NCBI GenBank assembly: GCA_900551445.1
Contig: URWA01000008.1
Span: 40,376 to 104,375, forward strand
DNA length: 64,000 bases
DNA from: an uncultured Bacteroides sp.
GTDB lineage: Bacteria > Bacteroidota > Bacteroidia > Bacteroidales > Bacteroidaceae
Direction: 5' to 3'
Shown here: one piece after another, positions 18,118 through 26,258 of the stretch
How the letters are laid out: each line of letters opens with the position of its first letter
How positions within the stretch are numbered: position 1 is the stretch's first letter
Program-made: the position numbers and the translations under genes
The notes under the pieces: model-generated
The model's input: only the letters and a program-made list of their open reading frames with translations
Told to the model about the DNA's origin: nothing
The model's database searches: none

Positions 18118-18732
18118 ATGAAAGTTTTATTGATCAACGGAAGTCCCCACAGAGAGGGAAACACATTTATCGCCTTGTCGGAAGTGGCGAAGGCGTTGGA
18201 AGCGAATGGCGTAGAGGCGGAAATCGTATCCATCGGAACCAAAGCGGTGCAGGGTTGCATTGCCTGTGGCCGTTGTAGGGAACTGGGACGGTGCGTGTTC
18301 AAGGATGAGCTGTACCAGAGAATCCGGGAGAAACTGGAGACGGCAGACGGTATCGTCGTCGGGTCGCCGGTGTATTACGCAGGGCCCAACGGCTCGCTTT
18401 GCGCCTTGCTCGACCGTCTGTTCTATTCTGCCGGCGACTTGCTGGCCTACAAGCCCGCTGCTTCGGTGGCTGTATGCCGTCGCGGAGGAGCCAGTGCGAC
18501 GTTCGACCGCCTGAATAAGTATTTCACCATCAACAACATGCCGGTGGTATCTTCCCAATACTGGAACAGCGTGCACGGCAGGTTGCCCGGCGAAGCGAGT
18601 CAGGACATCGAGGGATTGCAGACCATGCGCACGCTGGGACGCAACATGGCATGGCTGCTGAAGAACCTGAAGCAGGGAGGGGAGCCTGTCCCACCCAGTG
18701 AGCCGTGGACACCGACTCATTTCATCCGTTAG
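18118..18732 (+). CDS. Flavodoxin-family (iron-sulfur flavoprotein-like) reductase
   Basis: A 204-residue protein with an FMN phosphate loop GSPHREGNTF at about residues 8-17, a cysteine cluster GCIACGRCRELGRC (about 44-57), and VGSPVYYAGPNGSLCALLDR, the second flavin loop of the NADPH-dependent FMN reductase/Isf type. Cytoplasmic electron transfer or quinone/nitro reduction is likely, with no specific substrate visible. It stands alone, with its own promoter, between the BASS gene and the XRE module. Confidence 0.87.
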   Translation: MKVLLINGSPHREGNTFIALSEVAKALEANGVEAEIVSIGTKAVQGCIACGRCRELGRCVFKDELYQRIREKLETADGIVVGSPVYYAGPNGSLCALLDRLFYSAGDLLAYKPAASVAVCRRGGASATFDRLNKYFTINNMPVVSSQYWNSVHGRLPGEASQDIEGLQTMRTLGRNMAWLLKNLKQGGEPVPPSEPWTPTHFIR

Positions 18733-18794
18733 AAGCGGGGCATATTGATATGAATCTGTATAGGTAATTGTTTCCTGTTTTGGAAACTTTTCTG

Positions 18795-18802
18795 TATATT
18801 TG
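18795..18802 (+). promoter_or_regulatory. -7 box of the XRE-DUF3990 module
   Basis: TATATTTG. Transcription from it would start near 18810, which excludes the upstream in-frame ATG at 18768. Confidence 0.65.
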
Positions 18803-18824
18803 TTCCTGTATTAAAATGCCTGGT

Positions 18825-19253
18825 ATGACAAATAGATTGGAAAATATAGGTTTGATGATTCGTGATGAACGTCTTCGCAAAGGATTGACTCAGGAAGAAC
18901 TTGGCGAGCGGGTAGGAGTCGGTAAAGCACAAATTTCAAAGATTGAAAGTGGAAAGGGGCTTACGATAAAGACTGTGACAAAGGTGCTTGATGCTCTTGG
19001 AATGTCTGCTTCTATTATCTTGAAGAAGACACAGACAATTGATAAGAATGTGATTGCATACATTATTGCTGCTATCAGTGAATTTGCCAAAACTTACCGT
19101 ATTTCGGTTCGTGAGGCAAACAATTATCTGATACGCTTTAAGGGCATTGATTTTCTTACGGAACATTATGATGCAGAGCATTTGCTTTCATTTGATGATA
19201 CGATTCAGGATCTTACTCAAGTTTGTTTAAATAATGGAGGGGGTATTCAATGA
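18825..19253 (+). CDS. XRE-family regulator with DUF3791-like tail
   Basis: A 142-residue protein (ATG 18816 is also possible). A helix-turn-helix domain (about residues 5-60) has the motif TQEELGERVGVGKAQISKIE. The C-terminal part (about 72-135) includes ISVREANNYLIRFKGIDFL and EHYDAEHLLSF, which resembles DUF3791. Its stop overlaps the DUF3990 start by 4 bases, and the third gene overlaps in the same way, so the three proteins are translationally coupled. By analogy with toxin-antitoxin operons it would be the autoregulator and perhaps part of the antitoxin; that is inference. Confidence 0.8.
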   Translation: MTNRLENIGLMIRDERLRKGLTQEELGERVGVGKAQISKIESGKGLTIKTVTKVLDALGMSASIILKKTQTIDKNVIAYIIAAISEFAKTYRISVREANNYLIRFKGIDFLTEHYDAEHLLSFDDTIQDLTQVCLNNGGGIQ

Positions 19254-19717
19254 AACTATATCACGGTTCTAATACTATAATTGAACAGATAGACTTGTCA
19301 AGATGTAAACCTTACAAAGATTTCGGACAGGGATTTTACCTGACAGCGATTAGAGAACAGGCGGAGCAAATGGCCAGACGTACATCTGCAATCTATGGGG
19401 GAGAACCTGTCGTTACGGAGTTTGAATTTGATGAAACAGCGCTGAATGTCCTTTCTGTAAAAACGTTTGAAGAACCAAGTGAAGAATGGGCCTTGTTTGT
19501 GATGGCTAATCGTAGCAGGAATCACCTACAACCGACACATGGTTTTGATATCGTCATAGGGCCTGTCGCCGATGATACCATCGCCACTTTATTCCGTAAT
19601 TTTGATGACGGCATTATCGATTTGCCGATGCTCGTGAATGGATTGAAATACAAAAAGGTTTCGTCACAATATTTGTTTCATTCGGTAGAAGCCATAAAAT
19701 ACTTGTGCAGAATATGA
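19250..19717 (+). CDS. DUF3990 protein, ADP-ribosyltransferase-like (candidate toxin)
   Basis: A 155-residue protein beginning KLYHGSNTIIEQIDLS, then DFGQGFYLTAIREQAEQMA. The His-Gly-Ser opening and the GFYLT strand are the NAD-binding features of the ART fold shared by DUF3990. A Glu-containing segment suitable for the third catalytic position is less clear (SVEAIKYL near the end). The family is known to be ART-like; the target is unknown to me. The small flanking partners joined by ATGA overlaps suggest a toxin kept in check by its neighbours. Confidence 0.78.
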   Translation: MKLYHGSNTIIEQIDLSRCKPYKDFGQGFYLTAIREQAEQMARRTSAIYGGEPVVTEFEFDETALNVLSVKTFEEPSEEWALFVMANRSRNHLQPTHGFDIVIGPVADDTIATLFRNFDDGIIDLPMLVNGLKYKKVSSQYLFHSVEAIKYLCRI

Positions 19718-19932
19718 ATAAACGAATGCAATATCTGGTAGAAGGCATTTCCAAAGATATAATAGCTTATCTTATGGAAGATAACGGATACGACTTATCA
19801 ACTGCTCTCAAAGAATTCTACAACTCTGAAACTTTTGCAAAACTTTCGGATGAGGCTACTGGGCTTTATATTGAAAGTTCTGCTTATGTCTACGAGATGC
19901 TGAAAGGGGAGTTTGAGTTTGGTAAAATTTAA
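19714..19932 (+). CDS. Small helical DUF3791-like protein (candidate antitoxin component)
   Basis: A 72-residue, mostly helical and acidic protein (KDIIAYLMEDNGYDLSTALK, YIESSAYVYEMLKGEFEFG). The ATG at 19714 overlaps the DUF3990 stop by 4 bases, and this start is preferred over the GTG at 19705. Small proteins of this kind accompany DUF3990 genes in Bacteroides; I assign DUF3791-like from pattern only. Size, acidity and coupling fit an antitoxin. Confidence 0.65.
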   Translation: MNKRMQYLVEGISKDIIAYLMEDNGYDLSTALKEFYNSETFAKLSDEATGLYIESSAYVYEMLKGEFEFGKI

Positions 19933-19960
19933 TGGGATTTCCCGATGCTGCCACATTGTC

Positions 19961-20677
19961 TCACTCTTTGGGCCCTATCACCATCAGTGAAAAGTAGGGA
20001 AACTTCTTTTCCTTGATAATCGCCGGGTCGGAGGTATAGAATTCGTTCGCCCGGCTGATGTTTTCGAAGTAATGGAACGTTGCTTCGGGATGGGAGTCGA
20101 TGCACTGACGCACGGCTTCCGCGCAAAGAGGCAGTTTCATGATGACGAGGACATAGCCGGATTGGAGTTTCTCGGCCAGTTCCTCGGCGGAAATGAGGCC
20201 CGGGATGACCAGCAGCCTTTCTTCCTGTTTGGCTAGGTGGAGACCTGCCACGGGGCCTGCGGCAATGAAGGCTGGAATGCCTGCGATGCGTCTCACCGGC
20301 AAGCCCCTATTTTCCAACAATTCATACAGGTACTGCACGGAAGCATAGAACCCGGCATCGCCCTCGGCGGCCACGGCTATCTTCTGCCCTTCACGGTAAT
20401 CTTCCTCTATCTGTGCGGCCACCTCGTGATACACCTGCAGGGCCGCTTCTCTGTGCTTGTTCATCGGAAGGGTGAACGTCTTGATTTTCTCTTCCCCGAT
20501 TCCCAATGCCCGCAGGGTGTTTGCGGCGTAGGAGGAGGGGATACCGGCGGCACTGCGGGTGCCCGGACAATAGATAGAGGAGGCTTCCTGTAGGGCCTTC
20601 AGTCCTTTCAGGGTGATGAGTTCCGGATCGCCGGGGCCTAAGGATACAAACTGAATTGCGGGATACGATGGTTTCAT
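19961..20677 (-). CDS. cobI: Precorrin-2 C20-methyltransferase (CobI/CbiL)
   Basis: A 238-residue SAM-dependent tetrapyrrole methylase. It has the glycine-rich start VSLGPGDPELITLKGLKAL (about residues 10-28), AAEGDAGFYASVQYLYEL in the middle and IAGIPAFIAAGPVAGL. It methylates C20 of (cobalt-)precorrin-2 using S-adenosylmethionine. The ATG at 20677 gives the normal family length; the open frame upstream to 20800 would add an odd tail. The gene points away from the riboswitch operon, so it is not obviously controlled by that riboswitch. Confidence 0.93.
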   Translation of the reverse strand: MKPSYPAIQFVSLGPGDPELITLKGLKALQEASSIYCPGTRSAAGIPSSYAANTLRALGIGEEKIKTFTLPMNKHREAALQVYHEVAAQIEEDYREGQKIAVAAEGDAGFYASVQYLYELLENRGLPVRRIAGIPAFIAAGPVAGLHLAKQEERLLVIPGLISAEELAEKLQSGYVLVIMKLPLCAEAVRQCIDSHPEATFHYFENISRANEFYTSDPAIIKEKKFPYFSLMVIGPKE

Positions 20678-20775
20678 AGAGTCAAAAGGGGGTTGTTTTT
20701 TGCGGTCGCTAAGATACGACCTTTTTTGTGAAAATGAAAAATTTGCCGGGATGTAGCATATCAAAAAATATTTTC

Positions 20776-20783
20776 TACCTTTG
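20776..20783 (+). promoter_or_regulatory. -7 box ahead of cobalamin riboswitch 1
   Basis: TACCTTTG, about 15 bases before the aptamer begins. Confidence 0.6.
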
Positions 20784-20795
20784 TGGCGATATTGG

Positions 20796-20955
20796 TTCAT
20801 TGCTTGGAGAAAGCGTGATGAAAAGGGAATCAGGTGAAAGTCCTGAACAGACCCGCTGCTGTAAGTTTCGCATGATTTTCAGGAAATCTGCATGCCACTG
20901 TCGGAAAGATGGGAAGGCTCCTGAAAAGAAACAAGTCAGAAGACCTGCCAGTGTC
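20796..20955 (+). ncRNA. Cobalamin riboswitch 1
   Basis: Conserved cobalamin aptamer blocks occur in order: AATCAGGTGAAAGTCCTG then ACCCGCTGCTGTAA (20827-20863), GCCACTGTC (20893-20901), GATGGGAAGG (20908-20917) and the B12 box AAGTCAGAAGACCTGCC (20933-20949). It precedes the TonB receptor at 21107 by about 150 bases, which leaves room for an expression platform. B12 binding would be expected to lower expression of the receptor and the corrin genes behind it. Confidence 0.95.
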
Positions 20956-21106
20956 GTACATAGTTTTTTATGCTTTCGGGAAATAAGGTATGAAAACAAC
21001 GAGCTGGACTTCTCTCTACCCGTTCTGGATATACGGAATCCTCTTCTCTTTGTATTTGCATGCGTCTCGCGGGCATAAGTGTGTGGTATGAAGATTTGAG
21101 GAACTT

Positions 21107-23470
21107 ATGAAACACCTGACACTCATTTTTGTTTTCGTTTTTGGCATTGTCGGCTTCTCGGAAGGGCTGGCACAGAAACTGGTCACTCTTTCGGGCCGCA
21201 TCACGTCTGCCCACGGACAGCCTGTGGCGCAGGCCTCGCTGGCGGTGGAGGGTACGGCCTACGGGACGTATTCGGACGAGAAAGGGGGCTACCGACTGGA
21301 GCTTCCGGAGGGGACGTACACCGTGGTGGCTTCTTTCATCGGCTATGAGAGCCAGAAGCAGACGGTCCGGTTGGCTGGAAACAAGCGAATCGACTTTGTC
21401 CTGAAGGAAGAGGCCGTGGCCTTGAATGAGGTGGAAGTCTATGCCAAGAGCCAATCGCAGAAATTGCGGGAAGGTACGTTCGCCGTCAGTGCGCTGGATG
21501 TGAAGCCGATTGTGAACTCGTTGAACAACCTGAGCGAGCTGGTGGACCGGGCTTCGGGCATCAAGGTGCGGCAGGAGGGAGGCGTCGGGTCGGACTATGA
21601 CCTGTCCATCAACGGGATGTCGGGCAATTCGGTCCGTTATTTCATCGACGGGGTGCCGCTGGAGACAAAGGGCTCCGGAGTGTCGCTGGCCAATCTGCCG
21701 GTCAATCTCATCGACCACATCGAGATGTACAAGGGGGTGGTGCCGGCTTATTTGGGGGCTGACGCGCTGGGCGGTGCCATCAACATCGTGACGAAGAAAG
21801 AGAAAAAGAATTATCTGGACCTATCGTACGGGATAGGTTCGTTCCACACGCACAAGGCGGATTTGAACGCGCAGGTGGTGTTTCCCAAGAGCGGGATTAT
21901 CGTGCGTCCGACCGTCGGAGTCAATTATTCAAAGAACGACTATATGATGAAAGGGGTAGAGGTGTGGGAGGAAAGCGTGCGGAAGTATGTGCCTTCCAAC
22001 CGCCGGCGTTTCCACGACGATTATTTCTCGCTACTGGCCCAGGTGGAGGTCGGAGTGAGCGGGAAACGGTGGGCAGACGATTTCTTTGTGACGGCTTCGT
22101 ATTCGAAGGTGGACAAGGAGCTGCAGACGGGTTCTATCCAGACCAAGGTCTACGGGATGGCCGAGCGGAACGGGTCGGCTTATAACGTGTCGGCACAGTA
22201 CCGCAAGAAGGACTTCCTGTTGAAGGGGTTGCAGATGCACAGCATGCTTTCGCATACCTGGGACTATTCGCTGACGGTGGATACGGCCTACCGGGTGTAC
22301 GACTGGAACGGGAATTATGTGGAGAGTTCCCGCAATGAGATTACGGGCCGGGAACGGTCGTTGCGGCATTACAAACGTCCCACGACGATGTTCCGCTCCA
22401 ACTGGGACTATCGTTTTCATCCGCAGCACACCCTGAACCTGAACTACTTGTTCAACCGGACGGGAAACGACCGCTACGATGACGTGGATGACAGTTTTAT
22501 GCCGTCCAATGACGTGGTATGCAAACACATCCTCGGCCTTTCCTATCAGCAGCAACTGTGGCAGGACAAGATGGAGAACACGTTCTTTATCAAGGATTAC
22601 ATCAATCACCTGAATATCCGGCAGACGGACTTGTACTGGCAGACGGGCTCGGACAAGGTGAAGGGAGAAAGTACGGGTAATTACTTGGGATACGGGGCTG
22701 GCACGCGGGTGAAGTTCCGGGAGCCGGTCGCGCTGAAGGCTTCGTTCGAGCATAGCGTGCGTCTGCCTCTGGCCCGTGAACTGCTGGGCAACGGGTCTAC
22801 GGTCTATGCCAATACGGCGTTGCGTCCGGAAAGGAGCAACAACGTGAACGTGGGGCTCTTTGGTACGTGGCATCCCGGAGTGGGGCATGTGTTGTATTAC
22901 GAAGTGAACGGCTTTATGCGGTTTGTGGACGATTATATTCAGGCCGTGGTGGCGGAGAAAGAGGGCATGATGCAGTATCAGAACGTGCCTGCGGTGCATA
23001 TCAAGGGATTGGATGCGGAAGTGCGCTACAGCTGGAGGAACCACTTGCAGTGCATGGCCAATGTGAGCTGGCAGGACGCGCGCGACCAGCGTAAGTACAA
23101 GGACGACGGCAAGCCTTCGGCTACATACCTGAACCGGGTGCCCAACCGCCCGTGGTTGTTCGGGGCGGCGGAGGTCGACTATACGTTTCACGAGGTCGGC
23201 CTGAAGCGCAGCAGTCTGCGCCTGGAGGGTTCGTATCAGTGGGTACACTGGTATTTCCTGACTTGGGAGGCGTACGGCTCGAAGGAGAGCAAGGCGCAGA
23301 TTCCGGCGCAGCATGTGGTCAATGCGGGGGTGACTTACTCGCTGGAAAACGGGAAGTACAACCTCTCGGTCAGCTGTGACAACCTCTTTGATAAGTTGGT
23401 GTACGACCATTACAAACTGCAAAATCCGGGAAGGTCGTTCTTCCTGAAGTTCAGGGTGTTCCTGAACTGA
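21107..23470 (+). CDS. btuB: TonB-dependent receptor under B12 riboswitch
   Basis: A 787-residue receptor. It has a signal peptide (residues 1-~22), a carboxypeptidase-regulatory-like domain (about 26-105), a plug (about 115-230; DYDLSINGMSGNSVRYFIDG, GGAINIVTKKEKK) and a barrel with the C-terminal outer-membrane signature SFFLKFRVFLN. The upstream cobalamin riboswitch and downstream cob genes point to a cobamide or corrinoid ligand; family membership alone would not. There is a short gap (about 60 bases) to the DUF4374 lipoprotein, its probable surface partner. Confidence 0.88.
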   Translation: MKHLTLIFVFVFGIVGFSEGLAQKLVTLSGRITSAHGQPVAQASLAVEGTAYGTYSDEKGGYRLELPEGTYTVVASFIGYESQKQTVRLAGNKRIDFVLKEEAVALNEVEVYAKSQSQKLREGTFAVSALDVKPIVNSLNNLSELVDRASGIKVRQEGGVGSDYDLSINGMSGNSVRYFIDGVPLETKGSGVSLANLPVNLIDHIEMYKGVVPAYLGADALGGAINIVTKKEKKNYLDLSYGIGSFHTHKADLNAQVVFPKSGIIVRPTVGVNYSKNDYMMKGVEVWEESVRKYVPSNRRRFHDDYFSLLAQVEVGVSGKRWADDFFVTASYSKVDKELQTGSIQTKVYGMAERNGSAYNVSAQYRKKDFLLKGLQMHSMLSHTWDYSLTVDTAYRVYDWNGNYVESSRNEITGRERSLRHYKRPTTMFRSNWDYRFHPQHTLNLNYLFNRTGNDRYDDVDDSFMPSNDVVCKHILGLSYQQQLWQDKMENTFFIKDYINHLNIRQTDLYWQTGSDKVKGESTGNYLGYGAGTRVKFREPVALKASFEHSVRLPLARELLGNGSTVYANTALRPERSNNVNVGLFGTWHPGVGHVLYYEVNGFMRFVDDYIQAVVAEKEGMMQYQNVPAVHIKGLDAEVRYSWRNHLQCMANVSWQDARDQRKYKDDGKPSATYLNRVPNRPWLFGAAEVDYTFHEVGLKRSSLRLEGSYQWVHWYFLTWEAYGSKESKAQIPAQHVVNAGVTYSLENGKYNLSVSCDNLFDKLVYDHYKLQNPGRSFFLKFRVFLN

Positions 23471-23531
23471 CATGTGAATCTGAACTAGATATTAACGAAC
23501 TATAGTAATATTAATCTTAAACATTATGTGT

Positions 23532-24803
23532 ATGAAAACAACGAAATTTTCTTTTCTGAGATTCCTGAAAGCGGGTGTGTTTGCTGCGGCACTCTTTTCT
23601 TTTGCGGCATGTAGTAAGGATACTCCGTCTGAAAATACGGTAGACCCGGAACCTGCCGGGAAGTATCATTTTGATATCTTCATGACGGTAGGCCAGCACG
23701 GCGGCATGGGAGGAGGAGATAATACGATTGTCAAAAGTGTGGAATTGCTGACAGCCGACCAGCCGATGATTGATATCAAGGGGTCCGGTGTGGAACTGAA
23801 TCCGTACACCATCGAGCTGATTGCCAAAGGGAAATATTATTATCAGGTGCCGAGCAAGCAGACGCGTTTCACGAAGTTCCGGATTCTGGACAACAAGATT
23901 GAAGTGGTGCAGGAACAGCCGTTTGGGGTGAATTCCTATACCGAACGGAAGTACACGCATGCGTGGCTGGACGACAAGACGCTGCTGATTATGGCGGCCA
24001 ATGGCGATGCGGACAAGATTGTCTGGACCAAACTGAATGTGGAGGATATGCGCATCTTGTCGGAGGGCACGCTGGAGCTTCCTTTGCCGGCCAAGGCGAC
24101 TGCGTTTACGACGACGGGTATTCTTACCTACAATGAGAAGGTGGGCAAGCTGTATTATTTCTATTATGGAAAGACGAAGGCCGGCCGGAAAGGGGTGGCT
24201 ACTTCCAACTTCCTGACCGCCATCATCAATCCTTCGGACATGAAAGTGGAAAGCAACAAGGTCAATGCGCTGGCCGGAGAAATGGCCGGAAGTTCCTACG
24301 GACAGCTGTTGCAGGACTGTGTGACTTACGACGAAGCCGGGAACCTCTACCTCGCCGCATTTACCAAGAAGGGCGATTTGGAAGAAGGTTGTCTGTTGCG
24401 TATTAACAAGGGGGAAACGGACTTCGACCCTTCTTATAACGGCTATCCGAATGCGGACGGGAAACTGTGTACGGTTCAGTACCTGGGCAACGGCAAGGCG
24501 CTGACTTACGCTAGAAACCAGTCGGCCAATACGGGACGGGACACTTACAGCCTATATTATTCCATCGTGGACTTGAAAACGGGCAAAAGAACCCGGCTGG
24601 CTTTCGACGGGAAGGAAATCGGTTTCAATAGTGGCCGTTTCTCCCAGCGTTCGGTAGTGGTGAACGGAAAGGCTTATATCGGGGTCAATACGGAGAAAAG
24701 TACCTGCATTTATATTTACGACGTCGCTACCGGAAAGGTGGAAAAAGGGGCGGATATCGCGCAGGGTTACTATTTCGACGTATTGAGAGTAGTGGAGAAT
24801 TGA
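23532..24803 (+). CDS. DUF4374 lipoprotein, candidate surface corrinoid binder
   Basis: A 423-residue lipoprotein with a lipobox (FAAC near residue 26) and a body of repeated strand pairs (YTIELIAKGKYYYQ, KTLLIMAANGDADK, KAYIGVNTEKSTCIYIYD) consistent with a beta propeller. DUF4374 has no firm biochemical role that I know. Its position between a riboswitch-controlled receptor and cob genes parallels BtuG, the propeller lipoprotein that hands B12 to Bacteroides BtuB, so corrinoid capture at the cell surface is a reasonable inference. An ATG six bases upstream is also possible. Confidence 0.8.
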   Translation: MKTTKFSFLRFLKAGVFAAALFSFAACSKDTPSENTVDPEPAGKYHFDIFMTVGQHGGMGGGDNTIVKSVELLTADQPMIDIKGSGVELNPYTIELIAKGKYYYQVPSKQTRFTKFRILDNKIEVVQEQPFGVNSYTERKYTHAWLDDKTLLIMAANGDADKIVWTKLNVEDMRILSEGTLELPLPAKATAFTTTGILTYNEKVGKLYYFYYGKTKAGRKGVATSNFLTAIINPSDMKVESNKVNALAGEMAGSSYGQLLQDCVTYDEAGNLYLAAFTKKGDLEEGCLLRINKGETDFDPSYNGYPNADGKLCTVQYLGNGKALTYARNQSANTGRDTYSLYYSIVDLKTGKRTRLAFDGKEIGFNSGRFSQRSVVVNGKAYIGVNTEKSTCIYIYDVATGKVEKGADIAQGYYFDVLRVVEN

Positions 24804-24851
24804 GAAATCTTATAACTTTGCAAGGATAAGAAAGCGATAGAATCAAGACGA

Positions 24852-26258
24852 ATGGCGAATCACAAGATAATTGTAGCAGGCATCGGCCCGGGCTCCGCGG
24901 AGGACATCACTCCGGCGGTGGTCCGGGCCTTGGCTAGTGCGGATGTGGTAGTGGGATATCACTATTACTTTCAGTTTGTGCGTCCCTACTTGAAGGAGGG
25001 GACGGAGTGTGTGGACACGGGGATGAAGCGGGAACGCGACCGGGCCCGTCAAGCTTTCGAACTGGCGGAACAGGGAAAGTGTGTCTGTGTCATCAGCTCG
25101 GGCGACTCCGGCATCTACGGGATGGCACCGTTGATGTATGAGATGAAGCGGGAACGCGCCAGTGAGGTGACGCTGGAGGTGTTGCCGGGCATCAGTGCGT
25201 TTCAGAAGGCGGCTGCCAGACTGGGGGCGCCGGTGGGGCATGATTTCTGCGTGATTTCCTTGTCCGACCTGCTGACGCCATGGGAGAAGATTGAGAAACG
25301 CATCCGTGCGGCGGCATCGGCCGACTTCGTGACAGCAGTCTACAATCCGAAGAGTGAGGGCCGTTACTGGCAGTTGTACCGCCTGAAGGAGATTTTCATG
25401 CAGGAGCGGGAAGCGACGACGCCGGTGGGCTATGTGCGTCAGGCCGGACGTGAGGAAGAGACCGTGAAGCTGACGACGCTGGCCGACTTTGACCCGGAGG
25501 ACGTGGACATGTTTACGGTGGTGCTCATCGGGAACTCGCAGTCGTACGAATGGGCGGGCCATATAGTTACCCCACGGGGGTATTATCAGCCAGAAAAAAT
25601 GGAGGCGACAGGCATCGGACAGGAGATTATGATTCACAGCTTCCAGACCATTTCCAAGGAACTGAAGAAACAGGACCTGCCGCTCGGACACAAGTGGGCG
25701 TTGCTGCATGCCATCCATACGACGGCCGATTTCGAGATGGAGCACTTGCTGTACAGCGACGAGCATGCGGTGGAGAAACTGCATGAACTGCTGGTGACGG
25801 GCAAGGTACGTACCATTATCACCGACGTGACCATGGCAGCTTCGGGCATCCGGAAACGGGCCCTTGAACGGCTGGGACTGGAGGTGAAGTGTTACCTGAA
25901 CGATGAAAGGGTGGCTCGGATGGCCGCTGAAAAGCAAATCACCCGTACCCAGGCGGGCATACGTCTGGCAGTGGAGGAGCATCCGGATGCCTTGTTTGTC
26001 TTTGGAAACGCGCCCACGGCCTTGATGGAGCTGTGTGCCCTGATGAGAAAGCAGAAGGCCCATCCCGGAGGCATCATCGCGGCTCCGGTGGGATTTGTGC
26101 ATGTGTGTGAAAGCAAGTACATGGTGAAGACCTTCCAGAACGTGCCCAAACTGATTGTGGAAGGACGGAAGGGAGGAAGCAATCTGGCAGCCACCTTGGT
26201 GAACGCCATCCTGACGCTGGACGATGCGGCCTTGTTAAAACCCGGACGCGATGTGTAG
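24852..26258 (+). CDS. cobJ: Fused CobJ (C17-methyltransferase)-CbiC/CobH (precorrin-8X methylmutase)
   Basis: A 468-residue two-domain enzyme. Residues ~4-245 are a tetrapyrrole methylase (IVAGIGPGSAEDITPAVV; ISSGDSGIYGMAPL; AVYNPKSEGRYWQL) matching CobJ/CbiH, the ring-contracting C17 methyltransferase. Residues ~255-468 are CbiC/CobH (LLHAIHTTADFEMEHLL with the catalytic His; ITDVTMAASGIRKRAL; FGNAPTALMEL), which moves a methyl group to give (hydrogeno)cobyrinate. The fusion joins two non-consecutive pathway steps. The stop overlaps the next gene by 8 bases. Confidence 0.94.
   Translation: MANHKIIVAGIGPGSAEDITPAVVRALASADVVVGYHYYFQFVRPYLKEGTECVDTGMKRERDRARQAFELAEQGKCVCVISSGDSGIYGMAPLMYEMKRERASEVTLEVLPGISAFQKAAARLGAPVGHDFCVISLSDLLTPWEKIEKRIRAAASADFVTAVYNPKSEGRYWQLYRLKEIFMQEREATTPVGYVRQAGREEETVKLTTLADFDPEDVDMFTVVLIGNSQSYEWAGHIVTPRGYYQPEKMEATGIGQEIMIHSFQTISKELKKQDLPLGHKWALLHAIHTTADFEMEHLLYSDEHAVEKLHELLVTGKVRTIITDVTMAASGIRKRALERLGLEVKCYLNDERVARMAAEKQITRTQAGIRLAVEEHPDALFVFGNAPTALMELCALMRKQKAHPGGIIAAPVGFVHVCESKYMVKTFQNVPKLIVEGRKGGSNLAATLVNAILTLDDAALLKPGRDV

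Noticed and set aside
18768..18824. Upstream start of the XRE regulator
   Set aside because: The promoter box TATATTTG at 18795 would be inside the coding region; starts at 18816 or 18825 fit better.
22031..23473. 480-codon minus-strand frame opposite the TonB receptor
   Set aside because: The receptor frame has proper signal, plug and barrel features; the antisense product has none and no promoter.
24843..26102. 419-codon minus-strand frame opposite cobJ-cbiC
   Set aside because: Shadow of the fused corrin enzyme, without known motifs.
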